Shown: in pieces, positions 1 to 9,526 of the stretch | Numbering within the stretch: position 1 is the stretch's first letter | Layout of the letters: each line of letters opens with the position of its first letter | Source: Onthophagus taurus | Lineage: Eukaryota; Arthropoda; Insecta; Coleoptera; Scarabaeidae | Length of the DNA stretch: 64,000 nucleotides | Reading direction: 5' to 3' | Assembly (NCBI RefSeq): GCF_036711975.1 | Contig: NC_091967.1 | Location: forward strand, 30,481,501-30,545,500 | Program-made: the position numbers and the translations under genes | Notes under the pieces: generated by a model | Told to the model about the DNA's origin: nothing | The model's database searches: none | Seen by the model: only the letters and a program-made list of their open reading frames with translations

Positions 1-591
1 CTTCTACCGTTGAAGGATTTTGAATATTTTGTGATGTTGATGGAACACTTTCAAATATTTTGTGAGGCCGACGTAGACTAGGATATGATAAAGTAGGAAT
101 ATGTTGTACATTTGGTGTGGTATTATTTTGTACTGTTGATGAGACATTTCCAATATTATTATCCGGGCTTTTTCTTAAATGAAATTCTTCCGAACGCCTC
201 CTTTGAACAAACGGAACTGATTTTTGTTCCGTTTGTGGTCTTTTTGGAGATCTATGTTTACGATCTAAACTGTATAAGTGGGCAGATTTTTGACTGACGA
301 TTAAACAAAGCTCTGCATCATAACCTCTACCATTCACCTAAAAATGACAATCCAGTAAATACAAAGTTGAAACACCATAATAAAAATACTTACTATTAAA
401 CGGTGTGGTATTGAATGTAAATACGACTCAAGAGTGCAATATCCTAATTCATTAAACGGAATTCGATATCCATTTAACTCCTTAAATTGTCGGTCTAAAT
501 CTCTGATGGTCATCCGACGCCGCCGTGGATTTGAGATTAGAACGCTTGATATAATTGCCTCTAGCTCTGCAGCTTTACTTTTAATGTCATC
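1..591 (-). CDS. LOTUS (OST-HTH) domain protein, Tejas/TDRD5/TDRD7-like; two exons, partial at window edge
   Basis: Two minus-strand open stretches join cleanly by splicing. Exon A is 591-394 (66 codons). It is preceded by an AG acceptor at 593-592 and followed by the donor GTAAGTAT at 393. Exon B is 337-1, behind a T-rich AG acceptor at 339-338, and it stays open to the edge. The joined frame (phase 0) reads as a LOTUS domain: helix with VLISNPRRRRMTIRDLD, then FKELNGYRIPFNELGY, CTLESYLHSIP, and AELCLIVSQKSAHLYSL, followed by a polar, low-complexity linker. LOTUS proteins of the Tejas/TDRD5/TDRD7 group act in germ-granule assembly, Vasa helicase binding and the piRNA pathway; that is family knowledge, not shown here. 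No ATG or Tudor domain is in the window, so the exact orthologue is open. It has no stops or frameshifts, unlike the transposon relics nearby, so it is probably a live gene. Confidence 0.75.
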
Positions 592-819
592 CTACAAAAT
601 ACGTTTTATTATATTCTTTGATAATACATTAATATTTTTATCATACCATTTTATTGTATTTTATTTCAATAATGCTATAAATAGGAAATAACGTGGTAAA
701 GCCCCTGGAAAGAAGAAAAACAAGGTCAATAGGTGATACCAACCTATATTTCAAATTTTTGGTTGTAAATTGAACAAATATTATTTTTGTTTATTTAATC
801 TTATAAAAAAGAAAATAAT

Positions 820-1012
820 AGTACATTACAAGACTAGTTTCGTAAGACACGCTTGAAATGCACGAATTCAAGTTGAGAAACGAGTGGCGAAGCCACGAGT
901 TTTTTAATGCATGAGTGTCTAGTAAGTTTTAGAAACGTGTATTTATGCTATTTTTTGTAATTCGTGTTTTTATCTTTTTTTTTAACAAAAATAAAATAAA
1001 TTTTGACAATGT
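820..1012 (+). repeat. Dispersed repeat family A, copy 1
   Basis: This block matches 18296-18485 almost base for base: AACTAGTTTCGTAAGACACG, then a short palindrome around GAATTC, GCCACGAGTTTTTTAATG, and a tail ending AAAATAAATTTTGACAATGT. It carries small palindromes and no coding capacity. A non-autonomous mobile element is likely, but no terminal repeats or target duplication were found. Confidence 0.7.
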
Positions 1013-1570
1013 GGGGGATACGTACGTAGCAGTTGGTAACACTTGAAAATAGAAATTTGAATTGAACAACAATACAACAAAATGTATTTACATGAAAAAA
1101 ATGTTTCATGTACACCTCCCGAAATAAGAGAAATTCCTCAGAGTTCAATGTCCTCATCATTGTGGACCTTGTATTCGATGGTAAAAACATGTTTAAACAT
1201 CCATGGAAAAAATTGTCACATTGACAACTAGAAAAATTAATGACTCAATGTTACCAACTTGAACTGGGAACTGAATCGGATGCTGTAAGGGGTCTCATTA
1301 CAGCACCCGTTTGAGTACTGTAATACCTTTCATTACCGTCGCGAATTACAAAATAGTTATTTATGTACCAAGTCGGCAAAGTGATGCGTTATCGAACGAG
1401 TCTGAGTTTGCGAGTCGAGCGAGCGAAGCGAGCGAGGCGAGTAAACAGGCGAGTTGGTCCAACCGCAAAATTTAACGATATGAAGATATTCTAATTTACC
1501 AATATTATGACATGTGTCAAACGATTTGTTTTGTTAATATACCTCGGTAAAGTTAAACTATGTATCAAAG
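1013..1570. other. No gene recognised
   Basis: AT-rich sequence with no supported open frame. Positions about 1395-1455 hold a short GC-rich run built from GAGCGA/GCGAG words. 1290-1345 (CATTACAGCACCCGTTTGAG and neighbours) resembles 52860-52920, which suggests another old dispersed repeat. Confidence 0.5.
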
Positions 1571-1644
1571 GTCTGTAGTATAGTGGAGAAGGAAGTGCGC
1601 TTTCATACAGAAGGTACCGGGTTCAAATCCAGCTGTTCAACGGC
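1571..1644 (+). repeat. tRNA-derived SINE head (pol III A and B boxes)
   Basis: TAGTATAGTGG at 1576-1586 matches the D-arm/A-box of tRNA-Asp/Glu type genes, and GGGTTCAAATCC at 1619-1630 matches a B box. The spacing is tRNA-like, but the ends do not form an acceptor stem, so this is not a functional tRNA. A minus-strand relative at 35131-35180 shares TTCATACAGAAGGTACCGGG directly before its B box. Two dispersed copies plus pol III boxes argue for a SINE. Confidence 0.6.
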
Positions 1645-1687
1645 ATTTTTTTCAAAATGACAGCAATTAGCGGCAGGTAAAGTACTT

Positions 1688-2573
1688 TTTCTTCAAACGT
1701 CATTAAATGACAACTTTGTTGTCGTGTTTACTCGCGGTAGAAGTAAGTCATTGTTGCATAACGACGGTTGGTAAGATCAACATAGCAAAAAAATACTTCA
1801 GCGTTATGGCGCTAAAGTAAATTTCACTTTAGCGCCATAGCGCTGAAGCACATGTCACTTTAATATTAATTCTCATTAATACATAATAAGTTAATTGTCA
1901 TTTTATTAAATTTATTAAAATTTATATTGCAATTATTTGCAACGTTTGAAGAAAAAATACTATGTTTTATTCGGAAGAGAAGCAGATTCGTTTGTGGCTG
2001 GTCCGTCATTGCCGGACTCACTTCGTTCGTCCGGCAAACTGTCGGACACGCCACAATTTTAACGGCTCATCTGTCATTAGCGACTCACTGCGTTCGTCGC
2101 TAAGCGACAGACCACGCCATAAAAAGCACTGCTTCTCTTCCATATAAAACAATATACTATTTTCTTCAAACGTCATTAAATGACAACTTTGTTGTCGTGT
2201 TTACTCGCGGTAGAAGTAAGTCATTGTTGCATAACGACGGTTGCTAAGATCAACATAGCAAAAAAGTACTTCAGCGTTATGGCGCTAAAGTAAATTTCAC
2301 TTTAGCGCCATAACGTTGAAGAACATTTCACTTTAGCGCCGTATTATTTGCAACGTTTGAAGAAAAAATACTATGTTTTATTCGGAAGAGAAGCAGATTC
2401 GTTTGTGGCTGGTCCGTCATTGCCGGACTCACTTCGTTCGTCCGGCAAACTGTCGGACACGCCACAATTTTAACGACTCATCTGTCATTAGCGACTCACT
2501 GCGTTCGTCGCTAAGCGACAGACCACGCCATAAAAAGCACTGCTTCTCTTCCATATAAAACAATATACTATTG
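1688..2573. repeat. Two-unit tandem repeat with multiple hairpins
   Basis: Unit 1 is about 1688-2160 and unit 2 about 2161-2573. Both begin TTTCTTCAAACGTCATTAAA and end with GCTTCTCTTCCATATAAAAC. Unit 2 lacks an AT-rich stretch of unit 1 (about 1861-1934). Each unit has a near-perfect 23-bp hairpin (1796-1818 with 1826-1848; second copy about 2270-2321), shorter hairpins such as GCCGGACTC...GTCCGGC, and a longer inverted repeat (about 1938-1985 against 2129-2172). Short open frames inside are by-products of the repeat. Confidence 0.75.
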
Positions 2574-2751
2574 TCTGCCGCTAAATGCACAGTTTACTAG
2601 ATAGTAGCACAAAGTGTCACTTTACTGCCGCAAATGGATAGCATAAAGTATGGTTTTGCTGCCGGTTGGCGATAAATTAAATTACACAAAATAAAATCCC
2701 TTCTCGAAATCTGTTTTGTTTTGAATATAAAAACCTACCAAATCACAAAAC

Positions 2752-2769
2752 TGGCGCAGTCAGTAGGAT
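2752..2769 (+). promoter_or_regulatory. Retrotransposon primer binding site (tRNA-Ser type)
   Basis: TGGCGCAGTCAGTAGGAT sits just after a likely LTR end. It has the form of the tRNA-Ser complementary primer site known from the 17.6/297 group of insect Gypsy elements. A gag ATG follows about 375 bases downstream. Confidence 0.65.
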
Positions 2770-3145
2770 TCAAAACAAAAACAAAGAAAAGCGGAAAGTG
2801 ATCAATTTCAACGACTATTGAAGTAAATTTTTTTTCACAAATTGGAAACCATTGTGGTTCCACCAAGAAGACAACCACCAAGAACCATTGGGGTTCAGAA
2901 AACGACAGGAACCAAAGGAAATAGTATCATCGCCGAAAAACTGGACGGACCTAGCAACGCGACCGGAAATCGAGTCCACGTCGTTAGAATGCTTGCGTTA
3001 GCATCTCTGTAAGTACAACACATTTCCTTTTTAAAATTTAATATTATTATTAAAATAAAAGTAATTTACCATACAACATTTTTAAAACTAAAACGATCTA
3101 CATTTTATAATTGTTTTATTGCTTTTCAAAATTAAGATCATAAAG

Positions 3146-3334
3146 ATGAAACCAAATACTTTAAACGCTTCTGCCTGTAGCGTTCCCGCGAATAGTAGCA
3201 ATACCTTTATATCGTATGATACGGCGCTAAAATTAATTAATCCTTTTGATGGACGAACCGACATGCTTCATAACTTCATTGATGCGGTAGATTTCGTGTA
3301 TAGTAAATTCTTACTTGTGCGACCTTGTCTTTAA
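3146..3334 (+). pseudogene. Gypsy gag fragment (17.6/297-like)
   Basis: Starts MKPNTLNAS at 3146. The phrases LINPFDGRTDML and FIDAVDFV fit the start of a Gypsy capsid region. It breaks off after about 62 codons where the frame is lost, so most of gag, including any nucleocapsid, is missing. An upstream in-frame start near 3119 is less likely than the ATG at 3146. Confidence 0.6.
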
Positions 3335-4500
3335 TCAAACCTTTAATACTTCCAACATTAAAAACCGAACCTGAAAATTTAGTTGTTTTTGGAGTAAACG
3401 GAACTCCTTTAAAAGTTAATAATAGTATCAATATAAAAATTGAATGAATTGAAAAATTGAAACGAATTACCCCAAAAATTATACATTTTGGATATTGATT
3501 CGATTTTTGACGGAATTTTAGGGTTAGAGTTTTTGATTAATAATAAATGTAATAGATTTTGTTACCAAAGAATTGAAAACGCCTAATCGTACCATTCAAC
3601 TGCACACTTTCGATGAAACTATTAATACCGTAAATAAAATAAACAAATTCTCACAAATTATTCATCCAAATTCTCAAACAGTCATAGGAGTGGGTTGTAA
3701 AAATTTTCAAAATAAAAATTATGTAATTTGTCCGGAAATAATAATTAACCCCCATTTAAAAATACCTCATGCTCTTGTTAATGTAAAAAACAACACGTTT
3801 TTAACTACTGTTCTAAACACATCATCAAAACAGTATACATACAGTCCTGTTTGGATGGTTCCAAAAAAGGTTGGTACTGATGGGAAAAAGCAATGGCGAA
3901 TGGTCGTGGACTACAGAAAGTTAAATGCGGTAACAAAAGGCGACAAATACCCTCTACCTAATATTGAAGAAATTTTTGACATGTTGGGTCGTAGTACATA
4001 TTTTACCACCATAGATCTCGCGTCGAGTTTTCATCAAATAGAAATGGCGTCTGAAGATGTCGAAAAGATGCGCCCTCCACCTTCCAACGCGCAATGAATA
4101 GCGTATTTCGTAGTTTAATAGAAAACAGTTGACTCATATACATGGACGATATCATTATATTTAGTCAATCTCTCCTGGACCACTATACAAACATTTCGGA
4201 CGTAATATAAGTACGAAGGCTTTCACGGCCGGTGTGAATTAAACTAAAATTAGAACTAAAACTAGAACTAACACTAGAAACTTTCGGGTTTTGCCGTTCG
4301 TCTTTTAATAAAAGGTTTGACGTTTCGGATGCTATGCTGCAACCCGAAAGTTTGTAGTGTTAGTTCTAGTTTTAGTTCTAATTTTAGTTTAATTTCGAAC
4401 GTATTTAATCGCTTAAAAACATCAAATCTTAAAATAGAACCCAGTAAATGCCATTTTTTGAGAATAGAGGAATATTTTTAGGTCATGTGCTGAAAATGTT
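3335..4500 (+). pseudogene. Gypsy pol remnant: protease and reverse transcriptase
   Basis: Protease-like text (VVFGVNGTPLKVNNS, later FDGILGLEFL) is spread over more than one frame. RT follows as PVWMVPKK, QWRMVVDYRKLNAVT, KYPLPNIEEIFDMLGRS and YFTTIDLASSFHQIEM. A deletion removes the strand before the FQRAMN segment (about 4076-4100). A stop precedes the catalytic YMDD box (about 4139-4150). After the foldback insertion the frame resumes as SNLKIEPSKCHFL and GHVLK near 4490. No RNase H or integrase follows. Confidence 0.75.
4205..4394. mobile_element. Foldback/MITE insertion with 9-bp target duplication
   Basis: An inverted repeat built from AACTAAAATTAGAACTAAAAC and its complement spans 4237-4394, with short loop text between the arms. 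It interrupts the decayed RT frame. The flanks TCGGACGTA (4196-4204) and TCGAACGTA (4395-4403) look like a 9-bp target duplication with one mismatch, the size typical of MULE/Foldback elements. Removing it rejoins the RT frame. The same CTAGAACTAACACTAG word family forms the cluster at 58797-59366. Confidence 0.7.
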
Positions 4501-4524
4501 GTTCTCTTCTAATACCATGACATA

Positions 4525-4930
4525 GTCTAATTCCATGGTTTCATTAATACCAAAATAATAACACATGGCGCTGCGAAGTGTCAGTGAGTCATTCATAAGG
4601 AAAACAGAAAAAGAAGAAAAGCGGGAAAAGAAGAGGAGGAAGTGAGGTTAGAAAAAAGAAATCAAATAAAATAGAAAAAACGACATGGCGGACATAATGT
4701 TTAAGCGACCGATGAGGATGTCATTTATGGAAAATGTGTCAGAAAATTTTAAAAATTTCCTACAAATAATCTGATAAATCTGATGAAGAAAAATTAAGGA
4801 TATTGCTGAATTGTATTGGTGAGGAAGGTATTTAAGTACTTAATACATTTAAATTAACCAAAGAGGAAAAAAAGAAGTATGACTAGGTGGTTATGAAGTA
4901 ACTGGAAATTATTTTGAAGTTCGTAATTCG
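4525..4930 (+). pseudogene. Gypsy leader and gag fragment
   Basis: ATG at 4686 gives MADIMFKRPMRMSFMENV, then NFKNFLQ. After a frame change, DEEKLRILLNCIGEEG, LNTFKLTKEEKKKYD and VVMK follow, with stops between. This is the opening of a Gypsy capsid of the type found in K02A2.6-like elements. A matching copy on the other strand lies at about 52170-52500, so this piece is dispersed. Confidence 0.6.
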
Positions 4931-5205
4931 GCCACTAGGGGGCGTAACTGCCATAGAAAAACAAAATTCTCGCTAGCTCAGAAAGTTAAACGATGAGCTA
5001 TAACTTTGACAACATCATTTAGTAGCTTGTATAATACCGCATCGCTTTTGTTTTGAGTCCATTTAACCGATTTGAATACTTTTGGTCTTGCTTGAAAGAA
5101 CATTTTATGCTCTTTTAAAAGATATTTTCAGTAAGACCGTTTGGTTTAAAACAAATAAGCTAGAGGGCGTTATCTGCAGCGATTATACAGTGTGTCATAC
5201 AAAAA
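4905..5205 (+). repeat. Dispersed repeat family B, copy 1
   Basis: Shares long stretches with 41540-41975 and with 51310-52150 (both opposite orientation): CGTAATTCGGCCACTAGGGG, ACCGCATCGCTTTTGTTTTG, TTTTATGCTCTTTTAAAAGA and AGCTAGAGGGCGTTATCTGC. About 100 bases present in the 41.5-kb copy are missing here. This copy holds the empty target site for the LINE at 41976-45989 and the intact TTAA site for the element at 51515-52081, so it helps date both. Confidence 0.75.
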
Positions 5206-6620
5206 ACGCCCCAACCTGTAACTCTGTTATTTACATTCCGATTTTCATGACCCAGGTATCAAATGAAATGGTTTTATAAATACTGTGATTCATGCTACAA
5301 ATAAATTTTTTCCAACGTCATCTTCAATTTCAAGCAATTATTAACTTTTGTTTTTTAAATTGCTGCGTATATTTTTCTTCACGTCATTGGATAGAGATTG
5401 TTTTTCTGAATACATCCATTTTAAATGTAATTTTAGCAGAAAAAAGACACCCGTATATACAGGTTGTCCCACAAGAATGCCGCAAGCTGTAACTCTGTCA
5501 TTTACATTCTGATTTTCATGAACGAAGTATTAAATGAAAAGGTTTGATGAATACTACGATTCATGCTACAAATAAACTTTTTCCAACGCCATCTTCAATT
5601 TCAAACGATTATCAACTTTTGATTTTCAAATAGCTCGGTATGTTTTTGTTCACGGTATTGGATAGAGATTCTTTTTCTGAATCCATTAATGTACAACACA
5701 TCAACATTAATTGTAATTGTAGCATAGAAAAACATTAAAATAGTTTCCTAACATTCTCTTAAAGTTACTTGTGTTATACTGTAGTGTGCCATGGAAAAAA
5801 TAAAAAAACCACTTATAAGTATCATTTGCAACTGCTTCGGGCATTGAATTAACATTTAATGACTGTTATCAGTTTTGCGCGTTATTTCTTTCCATGGCAC
5901 ACTACAGTATTACAGAAGTAACCAAGACAATATTCGGAAAATGTTTTAATTGTTTTTCTCTGGTAAATTTACAACTAATGTTAATGTATTGTACATCAAT
6001 GGTTTCAGAAAAAAAACCTCTATCCAATAACGTGAAAAAAAATATACCGCGCATTTTGCAAATCAATAGTTGATAATCGCTTGAAATTGAAGAAGGCATT
6101 GCAAAAAGTTTATTTGTAGCATGAATCATAGCATTCAAACCATTTCATTTGATACTTCGTTCATGAAAATCGGAATGTAAATGACAGAGTTACAGCTTGA
6201 GGCGTTCTTCTGTGACAACCTGTATATACAGGTGCTTTTTCTCTGCTAAAATTACATTCAGAAAAAGAATCTCTATCCAATGACGCGAAGAAAAATATAT
6301 GGAGCAATTTGAAAAACAAAAGTTAATAATCTCCTGAAATTGAAGATGGCCTTGGAAAAAGTTTATTTGTAGCATGAATCATAGTGTTTATAAAACCATT
6401 TCATTTGATACTTCGCTCATGAAAATCGGAATGTATATGACAGCGTTACAGCTTGGAGCGTTTTTTGTGTGACACCCTGTATATTTGAGTGATTTTTGAA
6501 AAAAGTTAAACGGAACAGTACTATTTACTTCACAGACCCTTAGTCACCATAAATATTAGTGAAAACTGCGTTTTGATATCTCTATCCGTTCTCGAATTAT
6601 AGAAGAAGATGTTAAAAATT
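5190..6620. repeat. Large inverted-repeat block of about 280-bp units
   Basis: Two direct units (about 5190-5460 and 5461-5700) share TAACTCTGTCATTTACATTC-like starts and CATGCTACAAATAAA cores. Two more units lie in the opposite orientation at about 5930-6190 and 6191-6480. The arms meet around the small element at 5779-5907. The outer part (6480-6620) is the inverse of the family B text at 41540-41600. This is one palindromic, non-coding foldback-like element. Confidence 0.7.
5779..5907. mobile_element. 129-bp TA-flanked MITE (Tc1/mariner-like)
   Basis: Ends CTGTAGTGTGCCATGGAAA and TTTCCATGGCACACTACAG are perfect 19-bp inverted repeats, flanked on both sides by TA (5777-5778 and 5908-5909). 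The length, TIRs and TA duplication fit a Tc1/mariner-type MITE. It sits at the centre of the larger palindrome. Confidence 0.8.
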
Positions 6621-6841
6621 AATATATCTTAATCGAATCAAGTTACCTTAGTAACCAAATAAAGGAGTACAAAAATGTTATTACCTAAAACCTTCCTTCA
6701 CACTTTATCCAAGCTTAGAACTGGTTTAAAACTACTTTTGAGACGCGTTTAAAGACCAACTGATCAATGAAACATCAACAATGATAATAAAACAAAATAA
6801 ACGAAAACACTTATTGATAGAATTACATAAATTTTTGGCAA
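6621..6841. other. No gene recognised
   Basis: AT-rich spacer between two repeat blocks, with no supported open frame or repeat ends. Confidence 0.4.
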
Positions 6842-8006
6842 AAATAGCTCACAAATGTTCGAAATGCCTTCCATAAACCTCCATGCATTTATTTAATCTA
6901 CTTTCGACGAATAAAAAAAAACGCTGTTTAAGTCTCAGTCGTATGGCATTTAGGGCCGGTTCTTCAGTCGCTAGATAAACTCTAGTTAAATAAATCTCGG
7001 TATAATTTGAAAAGTTAATTCTCGTCAGTTTAAAGATCGATATATCGAGAACCGTCCGATGAAAAAAATTGCGGTTAGCTTTGTTGTATTTACTGAACAT
7101 TTCTACGTAACATATGTGAATTTGAAACTTTCGGCTCCGCGATTTTCCTAAAATTGCGAGTTAAATGAAAAAAGTAGCCTATTTTTGATGGTGCCGGCAA
7201 CTTTGTCTACTTTGTGATTTTTTTTCTCAAAAACTATCCGACAAAAAAAAATTCAAATTTGAACAGGTGGTACCATGATGTGCATATTTAATTTTTTCGA
7301 TATTCCATATAGTTTCGCGGAAAATCGCGGTTTAGTAAGATGCGATATAGTCGAAAACGGCTCGTTGGATTTTAACGCGGTTTTAACCAAAATGTGGTAA
7401 ATAATTGTGTTTGTCGAATCCTGTTATGGGTTTTTCAAAGTTTTGTCTCTTTAATTTTTTTAAAACAATTTACGCGAGCTATAAATTAAAGAGAAACAGA
7501 AATAAGCCATGCGGGGAGAGAGGGGTTCCGTTCAGTTGGAAAAGATGGTGCTGGTGTGTGTTCCTGACTGGCTTCGACGTGGCGTACTGAAGTCTAGTCT
7601 GAAGGGATTCCGGTACACCTTGCATCAGAACGTAAGAGACGTCCAAGACGTGTCATAGAATATGAAATATATTATATATATTATGTATAATTATTTTGTA
7701 TTTTTCTGTTGTATTTGTTTATTTCATTTTACAACAGATACAAAATAATTACACGAAAAATATTTCAGGGCGTGGAATGCGTCTGTTATATTCTGAGACG
7801 GAACTAGCGGAATCCCTTCAGACTTCTGTACGCCACGTCGAAGCCAGTCTGGAACACAACCAGCACCACTTTTTCCAACTAAACGGAACCCCTCTCTCCC
7901 CGCATGGCTTATTTCTATTTTTTTTAAATTTATAGCTCGCGTAAATTGTTTTAAAAAAATTATGGTGACAAAACTTTGAAAAACCAATAACAGGATTCGA
8001 CAAACA

Positions 8007-8308
8007 TGTTCGCTCCGCTTAAGCTATTTGCGCAAATATGACATGCCACCCCCGCCAGGGGGCATTATCTCGCTCACCTCGATCTCGAGCGTTTCGCAAC
8101 GTGTGTGCCGCATCGCCTCGCTTTTGTTCTTACGCTTTCTTTCCGCATTTTCTAAGGTAATTTTCTTTTCTTTATTTTATTTATTATTATTTCGACCTTT
8201 GTTATTAATTAAAGAAACAATTTATTTATAATCATTTTTTATTTTAATTATTTCTTTGAGTATCCAGCACCTTCACAATCGCTTATTGTGGCTCGTATTT
8301 TTGGAGCA
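8007..8308. mobile_element. About 300-bp insertion in the right arm of the palindrome
   Basis: The left arm reads straight from GGATTCGACAAAC into ACAATTATTTACC (inverted). The right arm has about 300 extra bases at this point, starting ATGTTCGCTCCGCTTAAGC and including CCCCCGCCAGGGGGCATT. The flanking ACAAAC/CAAAACAC bases may hold a short target duplication. The family was not identified. Confidence 0.5.
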
Positions 8309-8430
8309 CACAAAACACAATTAATTACCATATTTTGGTTAAAACTGCGTTAAAATCCAACCAGCCGTTTTCGACTATACCGCATCTTACTAAACCGCGA
8401 TTTTCCGCGAAACTATATGGAATATCCTCC

Positions 8431-8545
8431 CGTCCTTCGGACGGGATGTTAAACCGTCGGTTCCGGTAACCAGTCGTTATCACGCATGTGTTGGAGGCTC
8501 GACTTGTGTTGGCGGCGGTAACTCGTCTCATTGGCAACGATTAAT
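8431..8545 (+). mobile_element. GC-rich insert resembling an insect LINE/SINE 3' tail
   Basis: CCCGTCCTTCGGACGGGATG, then TAAACCGTCGGTTCCGG and GGCGGCGGTAACTCG, interrupts the palindrome between GGAATAT and the CACATTAAG text. The CTTCGGACGGGA...TTAA.CCGT.GGT.CCGG pattern resembles 3' tails of some insect non-LTR elements and SINEs; this is recalled family knowledge, not searched. The base composition is clearly unlike the surroundings. Confidence 0.45.
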
Positions 8546-8843
8546 GCCCCACATTAAGTACACATCGGTTTACCACCAGTTCAAATTTGAAATTTTTTCG
8601 TCAAATACTTTTGGAGAAAAAAAATCGCAAAGTAGACAAAGCTGCTGGCACTCTCAAAAATCGGGTAGCTATAGGTATCTAAAGGAATTTACGGTTTGGT
8701 TTAAATTACCGTTCAAGTATATTATATTGATTGTAAATTATAATTTTAATAAAAGGTTATAAAAACTGTAAAATGTTGTTTTGATTTAAAAAATTACTAA
8801 AAATTATTTGAAAAATAAATTCAAAAAATAACAAAAATTCGTA

Positions 8844-9484
8844 CAGTGCACTTAAGGCGTTCCTGTCCTATACGTTTAAGATGAGTCCCAGTCACATAAT
8901 GCCGAAGAGGCCCGGCCGGCGTAACCTTCCTCCGCCCCTCACACCAACGGAAATACATTCGCGCGGATTGATTTAACTGTCATTATAAAATCGCATTGAG
9001 TACTTCATGTACAATGAGGGTTAGGGTTTTATTCAATTTCATCAGGCGGTCAAAATGATGTTAGCATCAATCTCATACGATAATTCGTTATCGAGATATC
9101 ACTATTTCACATAATGTAGTTTTTTTTGAAAATGGATCAGAAAATTCAAAAAATAAAAGCACTGGCATGTTTAGTACACTTTAGGCAATGTGTGGTCGAA
9201 ATTTAGATTTTTTTCGATGAACCGTTCCCGTGTAAAAAAATCGCAAAGTCGAATTTCTTCGCCGATCGTCCGAAATCTCGTACATTTTTTCATTGTGAGC
9301 AAAAATTTGAAATTACCATACATTATAAAGAATTAAATTTCGCGTCCAACAAAGGTCTCGATTTTTTCTACGGAGTAATAAATAATACCGGCCGGCTAAC
9401 GGAATAAACCGGCCGGGCCTCTTCGGCATTATGTGGCGGGGAGGCATCTTTAAACGTATAGGACAGGAACGGCTAAGCGCACTG
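8844..9484. mobile_element. 641-bp TA-flanked TIR element
   Basis: The left end CAGTGCACTTAAGGCGTTCC and right end GGAACGGCTAAGCGCACTG are inverted repeats that extend for about 75 bp (CATAATGCCGAAGAGGCCCG on both arms). TA flanks both ends (8842-8843, 9485-9486). The interior 9160-9390 matches 21050-21305 on the other strand. A single TIR of the same family occurs at 11891. It has no open frame, so a non-autonomous Tc1/mariner-type element is likely. Confidence 0.75.
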
Positions 9485-9526
9485 TACAAAGTTTTGTTAT
9501 TTCTGCATTTATTTTTCTAAACAAGT

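Larger units (their letters stand above)
2574..4500 (+). mobile_element. Decayed Ty3/Gypsy retrotransposon, 17.6/297-like
   Basis: The order along the plus strand is putative LTR end, primer binding site (2752-2769), gag start (3146), protease and reverse transcriptase remains, ending inside pol near 4500. The element is 3' truncated, with stops, frameshifts and a foldback insertion, so it is dead. No 3' LTR was found, and the 5' LTR start is not defined because nothing pairs with it. Confidence 0.75.
6842..8700. repeat. Large palindromic repeat, family C
   Basis: The left arm (about 7030-7630) reads inverted in the right arm (about 7750-8670). Landmarks are AAAATCGCGGTTTAGTAAGA, CATGCGGGGAGAGAGGGGTT and GGATTCGACAAACA-type words. 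Related text recurs at 11990-12470 and 53270-53570. The right arm carries two later insertions (8007-8308 and 8431-8545), visible because the left arm lacks them. No transposase was seen. A foldback-type non-autonomous element is the best reading. Confidence 0.7.

Noticed and set aside
1571..1644. Functional tRNA gene
   Set aside because: A and B boxes are present, but the ends do not pair as an acceptor stem and no clear anticodon arm forms; it fits a SINE.
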